Shown: one piece after another, positions 56,755 through 64,000 of the stretch
How the letters are laid out: every line of letters starts with the position of its first letter
How positions within the stretch are numbered: position 1 is the first letter of the stretch
NCBI GenBank assembly: GCA_944472135.2
Contig: OX235270.1
Span: 143,421,632-143,485,631, forward strand
Source: Trichobilharzia regenti
Taxonomy: Eukaryota; Platyhelminthes; Trematoda; Strigeidida; Schistosomatidae
Length of the DNA: 64,000 nucleotides
Direction of reading: 5' to 3'
The notes under the pieces: model-generated
Seen by the model: the letters and a program-made list of their open reading frames with translations, nothing else
What the model was told of the DNA's origin: nothing
Database searches by the model: none
Position numbers and translations under genes: made by a program

Positions 56755-58050
56755 GCGAAATAATAATAAGCCCTGGATGAAAACTTCGACCGGAACAAGC
56801 TGGATTCAGGAGAAACAAGTCATTTATTGATCAAATCGCCACTCTACGGATCATCATTGAACAAAGCTTGGAATGGCAGTCACCTCTCTATCTCAACTTC
56901 ATTGACTTTGAGAAGGCCTTCGATAGCGCAGCGTCGATCGAGAGGTCATTTGGAAACTACTTCGCTACTACCAAGGGGTCCCATCGACAATTATACATCT
57001 CATCCAACAGTTATACGACAATGCTGCATGCCAAGTAATCCACAACGAGAAACTTACGGAAGCCTTCGAAGTGAGGATGGGAGTGAGGCAAGGCTGTCTA
57101 CTATCTCCAATGATTTTCCTGGTTGCGGTAGACTCGTTAGTGTGACAGACAGAGGCGGACAACGAGGACACAAAAAACTTGGAGGATCTGGACTTCGCCG
57201 ATGATATATGTTTGATTCCCACAAACTGGAAGATATGCAAGTGAAAAGCAACAAGTTGGCAGAAGAAGCATCAAAGATAGGACTTCAGGTAAACATAGAT
57301 AAAACAGATGTGGTGATGAAGATTCCTGGCCAACAACACCAGCAACAACAACAGACAACAATCAGCCAGCATAAATAGGAAGAACCTGAAAGAAAAAACC
57401 TCCTTTACCTACCGATATGGAAAGCATCGTTTCAACTACAGGCGGAACTGACGAGGATATCAAAGCCAGAATCGGAAAAGCAAGACAGGCTTTCATTACT
57501 CTTAAGTTTGTGTGGAAGTCAGCAGCACTCAGCATCAAAAATAACATCCGGATTTTCAACTCCAATGTAAAGTCAGTGCTACTTACTATATGGATCAGAG
57601 ACTTGGCCAGCGCGTCATAAAGAGCATCTCAAACAAACTACAGACCTTCATTAACAGCTGTCTTTGCTCAATACTCAAGATCAGATGGCCAGCCAGAAAA
57701 GATCACCAACAGGGATCTCTGGCGATGAACGAACCAACCAGGAACCGATTGTGAAACAAACAGGCAGGAAGAAATGGAGATGGATTGGCCATACTCTGAG
57801 GAAACCATCAAGTGACATCACTAGACAAGCCATTGCTCGAGTGGAACCCGAAAGGGAAGCGGCGAGTCAGTCGTCAGTACGAGGGTGACTTGGAGGAGGT
57901 CATGCGAAGAGGAGATGAAAACATGTGGACAGACCTGGAGCAGGGTGAAAAAGTTGTCAGAAAACAGAAGGTAATGGAGGTGCGCAGCTGAAGCCCTATG
58001 TTCCTCTAGGAATTAAAGGATATAATAATAATAATAATATAATAATAATA
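56755..58050 (+). pseudogene. RTE-b (SR2-like) reverse transcriptase, 5'-truncated
   Basis: Broken frames read SFIDQIATLRIIIEQ, FIDFEKAFDS, GVRQGCLLSPMIFLV, LDFADDICL, then after frameshifts [37 protein letters not shown]. The 3' end is ccctatgttcctctagg plus gaattaaaggatat and a (AAT)n tail. FADD is present but the frame breaks near 57140, 57240 and 57600 inactivate it. Same family supplied the 51-bp insert at 5989. Confidence 0.8.
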
Positions 58051-60189
58051 AACAAAAGTAATGCAGACAAAGAGACATTAAAGCATACCAGTGAGTAGCG
58101 TAATTTTATTGTGTATTCTCAATTTTTATTCTGCAAACATTGATGACGAATCTTATGCATGGTCTAGCACACTGGAAATATTATCTTCCCATGTAGGTTC
58201 TCCTTTCTTGTATACTGATGTGTAGGATAATATTCATTCATGGGCATATCGAAAGAATAAAACTGATTTTCTAATAAAGGCATCCCCCCGGGATATGGAC
58301 AACAGTAATAACATAGGATTCTGGACAACAGTTTCCCAACAGAACGTAAGTTACAACTGTGAAATAATTAGAATAACAGGTGAATTTGCATAGTACAGAA
58401 ACTCTGTGTTTACCATAGTTGAAATTGTGAACATTTTCTCTTACTCAGAGAAACAGTCTGGATTGACAGTCAGTACTCTGACAGGTTAGAAAAATAATAC
58501 ATGCTGACTCAGCATCAGTGTAATTATGTTATTTGTCTATAATATTCCTCGAAATGTATATCTCATTAAGACCCACTGAAAACTGTTTTCATTAGGAAAG
58601 TTGAATATTTTTCAAAAAGAAACTATCTAAAAACCAAGTTAACGCGATTAGTCCACTCCTGAAAGACATTAGAAGGAGCCTTACTAAGGAATAAAAAGTG
58701 GAAAGTTTGAATTTACTTGATTACATTGACGAAATTTTGGCAAAATTATATTTATTTCCACAATATTATCAAACTGAGCATGTTAATTCTACACTGCTGG
58801 TGAATAAATGTAGGGAAGACTACTTATTAGAGAGTCCTGAGTACAGTAATTCTGTAATCTATCTTCAATTCATATCACGCTTCACGTGGAATGTATTAAT
58901 TTGAGTAGAAGTTATACTTTAACGGATTTAAAAAACATGGAATAATAAAGTTCTGTGAGCTTGAATATCTGAGAAACGATGACTTCCTTCAACAATAAAT
59001 GTTACCAAATAAGACGAAGTCATTTTAACTGAGTTTCTGTAAACTGTTGATATCAAGAATCCACAGTGCATCGGGATGGCGAGCCACCGCAAACTTGACC
59101 GATGGAATTTAGTCTGCACCAAACAAAGGACTAAACACACTGACACACTGACTAGTGTTCAATCAAAATGAGTTCCTCTAAGGACAGGAGAAAATCTGAT
59201 TATTTACACCATACGGCGTAGTGTAGATATTCTTCTCCGTCAAGTTGGGACATTCCGATGTAATCTGTAACGCCGCCATTGTGTTTTCTCTTACTAAATA
59301 TGACAAAAACTATACAAGAAAGAGGAAATAAGGGCTGAAATGGAAATTATTTAGATCATTTGGTCTCAACACTGGCAGAAATATTAATTGATTCATTTTT
59401 AACGGGGAAAATGTGGAAAAACCTTGTTTTCATAAAAGATGCTACAGAAGAAACTATTAGAAATAACGCCTTAATAAACAACTAAATAAATGTGATAACT
59501 GAAGGCATTTGTCTACAAGGCCTTCGATTCATCATGATTTCTTGGATAATTAACATTAAACTACCAGTAAAAAATTTCAATCTACAATATTTCTCTGTTG
59601 ATATTGTTATGACGTGTTAGCTAGCACCAAGTGACTACTACCTTGTGACGTTCTGAGAATTAAAAGTCGCCATTTAATGCAGCCGACTGAAATGTTTGAT
59701 CCTTTCAGTGACTAAAACAAAAAAAATATTGCAGAATATTTCGGTTGACGTCAAATGACATGTAGACAGGATGTGGTATAATATATTTAATTTCCTGGTA
59801 ATCACTGTCTATTTAACAGGTTTGTATGCATTCTTATTTATTAAATATGCTTAGTCATTAAAAATAAATTCATTGTTGCGGAACTAGTATATATACTCAT
59901 CCATTGGCGGTTAAATCAAAGGCTATGCGATTTTTAAACTTTTCATTGCTAACCATGTATTACTAATATTATTAATGTAGAGTTCATACAATTAATTTCA
60001 TTCTGTTCTTTTATAATAAAAAAACCGTTTGGCGTTTCAGTCTCTTGTTAAAATGAAAACCAGTAAAAGCATGCGCGTTCACCTATAACAACTGGATTAT
60101 GCACAAATGCAACAATTTCCTTCTTTTCTTCTTCTTCTTCTTATTGTTGTCGTCTGAGCGTATTACATAAAAGGATTATTCATTATTTT
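58051..60189. other. AT-rich region without a supported gene
   Basis: No coding frame above 72 codons and none with a motif. Contains the dispersed repeat 59090-59165 (shared with 4505-4590) and a CTT-rich run near 60120-60140. Confidence 0.4.
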
Positions 60190-60371
60190 ACGGGTTGATC
60201 ACGGATTGATATCAGTTAGAGAACCATTGAAAACCAACCAGGGAGTACTGGACAGCTGCTGTTTCATCCTAGTTTGGGAATCATCGGCAGTACGCACCCA
60301 CTAGGATTCGAACCGGGACCTTCCGGTTACAAGGCAAGCTCGTATACCATTCAGCCACTGGGACCCGATTC
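60190..60371 (-). mobile_element. Sm-alpha-like SINE, second subfamily, well-kept head
   Basis: Minus strand: A box AGTGGCTGAATGG, B box GGTTCGAATCC (canonical), then gtgcgtactgccgatgattc, loop, tagga-tgaaac, agcagctgtccagtac: the hammerhead layout with a changed core (CGATGAT for CUGAUGA). gtactg / cagtac can pair as the closing stem. Confidence 0.75.
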
Positions 60372-60839
60372 AATGGCTCGTGAATTCTAACTTCCACTAA
60401 TTCGTGATTTAGCGCGACCCCAACCATTGTCCTTACAAACCAAACTATAGAAAGTATTCATTATTTACTGTTGGATTTTACCAAAAGTTAGTCTACAAGA
60501 AGCTGTGAGTATGGCGTTCTGCTTATTGAAATTTATTAGAAAGGCCCATCTGTCGATTTCACGAAAGACATCTTTCTTTCGTGGCCCTAGTCTGAGCAAG
60601 TCAATGTTAACGTCAGAGGTTTTACCACTAGACTGGAACTACTTTATTCAAAGGCATAAGACTATTAGGTGGCAGTGTTAGTCAGAATATGGAAAAAAAA
60701 ACGCTGTAGGGATAGAAATGAGAATCATTCCCTTCATAATTTTATCTTATAGAACAAACTGTTTTTTCTATATTATGCAAGACATAAAAAGGAGCTGAGT
60801 GACAGTTCCGAGTGCGACATTAGGGTTTCACCAGTACAT

Positions 60840-61450
60840 CGCCTTTTCACCCTGTTCTCTTCAGTCATATCCAACTGACTCACGATTGTCTATAAGGTGT
60901 CATATGCACCTCACATGATTTCCTGCATTTCACACTCGTACACACGCCCACCTTGTCAGTCCCCGGTTGGGTCCCCTTCTTGCGATCGCCTGCTTTGTGA
61001 TATCACTCAGCCGTCTCATGAGCGCCTTTTCAATCCATGTCGATTTCCTTCTGTACATCTTTTGAGTAGCCAGCCATTTGATCTTCAGTATGCAGCGATG
61101 GCCATCGTTGACAGAAGTCTGCAACAGGCTGCTGGAAATGCTTTATGTGACCCATTAGTCATGCCTGTGAATCATATAGACTCCCTGAGATTCGACATTT
61201 GTGTTGAAGGTCCAACTCTCATTCCTCATTTCAAGTGCAGTAGACTTCAGCACTGATTTCAGATTGCTGAAGGTGTGTCATGCATTTCTTATCTTGTTTG
61301 ACCTTGGTGTTCTGATCTGTGCTGCCAGCTATTGAAATGATTCTTGCTAGATCAATGAGAGAGGTGACTTACCTCAAACCTCTCCCATCCATGGTGACTG
61401 TTGATTTTGTTGGTTAGCTAGCTATCTTCATTACCTCTGTCTTCTTTATT
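60840..61450 (-). mobile_element. RTE-b (SR2-like) C-terminal fragment, minus strand
   Basis: Reverse complement carries a degenerate WIEKALMRRLSDITKQAIAR and the upstream RT thumb region, parallel to [19 protein letters not shown] at 57790. Stop codons in all frames. Confidence 0.6.
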
Positions 61451-61734
61451 TTCACCTGAGAAGACGTTTTTACTCACCATATTATCGTTGAGAGAAACCT
61501 TTTGTTTTTAATTTGTCTCGAAATAGTTTTTAAAGACTGAGTATTCTCACCTTTGAAAGTTAATTCACTTCGAGCATGCTGTCTACTAATTGTGAAACAA
61601 AATCTCTTTATTAGGTTAACTGAAGCATAGCTGTTAAACTGATGTCAGTTTTAATATACTACTAAGAATGAAGTCACTGAATACACAAAAATACCACACT
61701 GATTCATTTTTATCGTAAAAGATTTTACATATGA

Positions 61735-62150
61735 ACTAAGATATTAACTTAGTATTGGACACAACAGTATTATCTACTGGATGATGTTTCGAACACAATT
61801 TATTCTTCATAGTTATTTCTTCAGTTGTAACTACACACAACTTTGAAACTTGATTTTTGCAGTTCTCATTCTTCCTTCCTATTTGTGCGTCGGTGGCACA
61901 GCGGTCATGACTCTCGTCAACCATGCACATGGCCTGGGGTTCGATCCCCTGCCGACGCGCACATGATATCTATGGTCGGCCTGCAAAATTTGGGCTACCG
62001 ATATCACATGCTGAAAATTCCATACCTGTACCAAAAAAATACGGTGTGGAATCAAGCTATGATCAAAAAAATTTAAAAAATTGTCATAGGACTTGAAGAA
62101 TCTTCCAGATGCCCGGGATAGGTGCTGAAGCATTCCTGTTTCACATATGT
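61735..62150. repeat. Diverged relative of the 63.5-kb palindrome arm, split by a SINE
   Basis: 61740-61885 (actggatgatgtttcgaaca, ctttgaaacttga, cctatttgt) and 62083-62150 (ataggacttgaagaat, ttccagat) align in order with 63530-63700. The SINE-1 copy sits exactly between, flanked by ttgt. Confidence 0.65.
61887..62082 (+). mobile_element. SINE-1 copy
   Basis: Full-length: A box TGGCACAGCGGTCATGAC, B box GGTTCGATCCCC, body, hairpin arms attccatac / gtgtggaat, A-rich tail. Short duplication ttgt on both sides. Confidence 0.8.
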
Positions 62151-62989
62151 TTAGTCATTTTGATAAATAAAGAGTTATTTGTCCTCCTCTCCCCCACCCT
62201 TTTATATTAGATTTTAAGACAGTCACTGTTTCCTATCCTATTTAATAGTTCTGTGTAACTGCATGCAGGAAAGATAGATTATATGTGAGACGTATGTCTA
62301 TATCCTTCAACTCTAGGAGTACTTGCTCTCTACGTAGACTAGAGTCAAACTAAAACTAAAGAGATATGTGGTGGTGTGATGTTTGCCAAGGGAATATGTA
62401 GGGGACTAATATTAGAGTTCACTAACATTCCAAGTATAAAAGTAATAATCCAAGTCAGTGGATTGTTAAATCACAATATATTACCAAAAATACAGTGACG
62501 AGTTATAGCAACAAAAAGGATTACTTGGATATAAAGTCTAAGTCCTCGGCTACAAATTATGTATATAATCCACGGGTACGTTAATTGATTGGGTTGCGTC
62601 TGCTGTAGCTGCTGTGTTCCGGTTGTAGAAGTGTCTTCGGTTGAGAGTAGTAGGCTCCTACAATAAATCCGAAGTATACAACACGGTGTGAGTGGAGCAA
62701 GTAAGCAAAAGTGACCAGGGAGAAGACGAAGTCTCCAACAGCAGAGTGTATTTTTCAATTGTACACGGAAGTTATGTATATTTCAACAAGAAGCGTTTTA
62801 AACAAAAATTATGTACAATATCTCGAATTTATACAAATAACCAAAAAGTGTACAATCACATTGTTACGTACTCAACAAATATTATGCTCACATATTCCCA
62901 CAGTTCAATACTGCACACAATATATCTGTTTGAACGTTCGATTTGATGTTAGAGACAAAATACTTTCCCACTGTTCGTTACTGCATTGG
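62151..62989. other. Unassigned repeat-like sequence
   Basis: No coding support; 62471-62758 (-) and 62692-62992 (+) are overlapping antisense frames. May include the start of the solo LTR that follows. Confidence 0.35.
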
Positions 62990-63331
62990 TAACAAAATAC
63001 TAGGTATATATTTGAACATTCTATTTCATGTTGTTTGATGTAATCACACGGTCAGTGATTGGCTAACAAATATAAACTGTATATATATAAACAGTGGTCT
63101 GATTAATGAAAAATACACCTTAGCTTCCGTGTCTTGCCTTTTGTTCTTACAGATTGATTGTTCAAAATACGAAATACCGAAAATAACACGACAGTGTGCT
63201 AAATTTCGCGGATGCCTGACTGCACACCTTTAACGTAAGCAATCGACTAGAACAGTGAAGGTTATCACGCGATTTTAAATGATGATGAAAGCTGTTGGCT
63301 AATAATTTTAGGAAATTATTTGCCGCTAACA
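62990..63331 (-). repeat. Diverged solo Gypsy LTR
   Basis: Ordered blocks shared with the LTRs at 30967/35905: aataacacgacagtgtgcta, gtaagcaatcgactagaaca, gctgttggctaataatttta, ggaaattatttgccgcta. No element interior beside it. The left limit is uncertain. Confidence 0.65.
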
Positions 63332-63490
63332 CTTTCTGATTAATTTATCAGGATAGCTTTTAAATGCAACTGATTCTCTTGTGTGGTCTTATTTACTGCT
63401 GTAAAATTTCTTTGGTAATATTTAGTTGTTCTGGTCTATTATATAAGTTAATATATGTGTAAAACTTGGGCACTGTGGTAGTGAGTAATT

Positions 63491-63913
63491 CCATATCAGT
63501 TTGTTTATTAGATGTATCACACAGTGAAACAGTATTGTATACTGGATGACGTTTCGAACACAATTTATTGTTCATAATCATATCAATTGTGTTCACACGA
63601 CTTTGAAACTTGAGTTCTATAGCTTTCTTTGTTTTCTCCTATTTGTCGTATGGGCAGTAGAATTTTCCATATATCTGGGACAGGTGTTCAACAGGTGTTG
63701 TAATAGAAACGATTCAACACCTGTCCCAGATATATGGAAAATTCTACTGCCCATACGACAAATAGGAGAAAACAAAGAAAGCTATAGAACTCAAGTTTCA
63801 AAGTCGTGTGACCACAATTGATATGATTATGAACAATAAATTGTGTTCGAAACGTCATCCAGCATACAATACTGTTTCACTGTGTGATACATCTAATAAA
63901 CCAACTAATATGG
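63491..63913. repeat. Near-perfect palindrome, 198-bp arms, 27-bp loop
   Basis: Arms 63491-63688 and 63716-63913 pair without gaps (63688 with 63716, 63491 with 63913), with about five mismatches seen. Central ends gggacaggtgtt / aacacctgtccc. A frame in the right arm stays open from about 63771 to the window edge (includes TTIDMIMNNKLCSKRHPAYN) and the same words appear on the opposite strand in the left arm; whether it is protein is unknown. Confidence 0.9.
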
Positions 63914-64000
63914 ATTTACTGTCATATAAGCATTTCACCAATCTAATATTCACTAATATGAGGTGGAATGGACCAAAATCTAAGCAGCAACTGAATCTGT

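Noticed and set aside
56968..57361. Minus-strand frames of 66-90 codons
   Set aside because: Shadows of the RTE-b reverse transcriptase.
60290..60366. tRNA gene candidate with canonical B box
   Set aside because: Followed by the hammerhead-like module of the Sm-alpha-like SINE.

Overview
The window is a repeat-choked stretch of a flatworm genome, very probably a blood fluke (Schistosoma or a close schistosomatid). Reasons: AT-rich DNA; a host gene with 31-37 nt introns followed by a very long last intron; tRNA-derived SINEs that carry hammerhead-ribozyme-like segments (the Sm-alpha design); RTE-type, CR1-type, Gypsy, BEL/Pao and Merlin elements together. Species cannot be fixed from sequence alone.

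Only two host genes are supported. The last coding exon of DPH5 (diphthine synthase) is at 8534-9028 on +. A complete 8-exon BuGZ/ZNF207 homologue (332 aa, two C2H2 fingers and a GLEBS motif) lies at 15405-11570 on -. They converge tail to tail across 2.5 kb.

Layout. 1-8310: nested fragments of one APE-type, RTE-like retrotransposon family, in the gene-free stretch upstream of the last DPH5 exon. They include an endonuclease-only derivative with a perfect 15-bp target duplication, a 51-bp insertion with a perfect 10-bp duplication, a SINE/RTE chimera and two large inverted repeats. 8534-15405: the host genes. 17.8-19.9 kb: degraded CR1-like copy. 20.4-25.2 kb: CR1-like element with both ORFs open (527 and 1096 aa). 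27.8-37.4 kb: a BEL/Pao-like element with gag but no recognised pol, split by a nearly intact minus-strand Gypsy element whose LTRs are almost identical. 37.4-39.5 kb: second CR1-like copy. 40.1-41.0 kb: dead Merlin DNA transposon. 41.1-45.0 kb: CR1-like element with a PHD-finger relic in ORF1. 47.3-51.4 kb: one CR1-like copy inserted into another. 51.4-64.0 kb: SINEs, SR2-like RTE fragments, solo LTRs and a near-perfect 0.4-kb palindrome.

Nothing looks like a new multi-gene system. The novelty is in how the mobile elements recombine and lose parts. Family labels used below: RTE-a (1-8 kb family), RTE-b (SR2-like), CR1-A, CR1-B, CR1-C, CR1-D, SINE-1 (no ribozyme) and Sm-alpha-like SINE.
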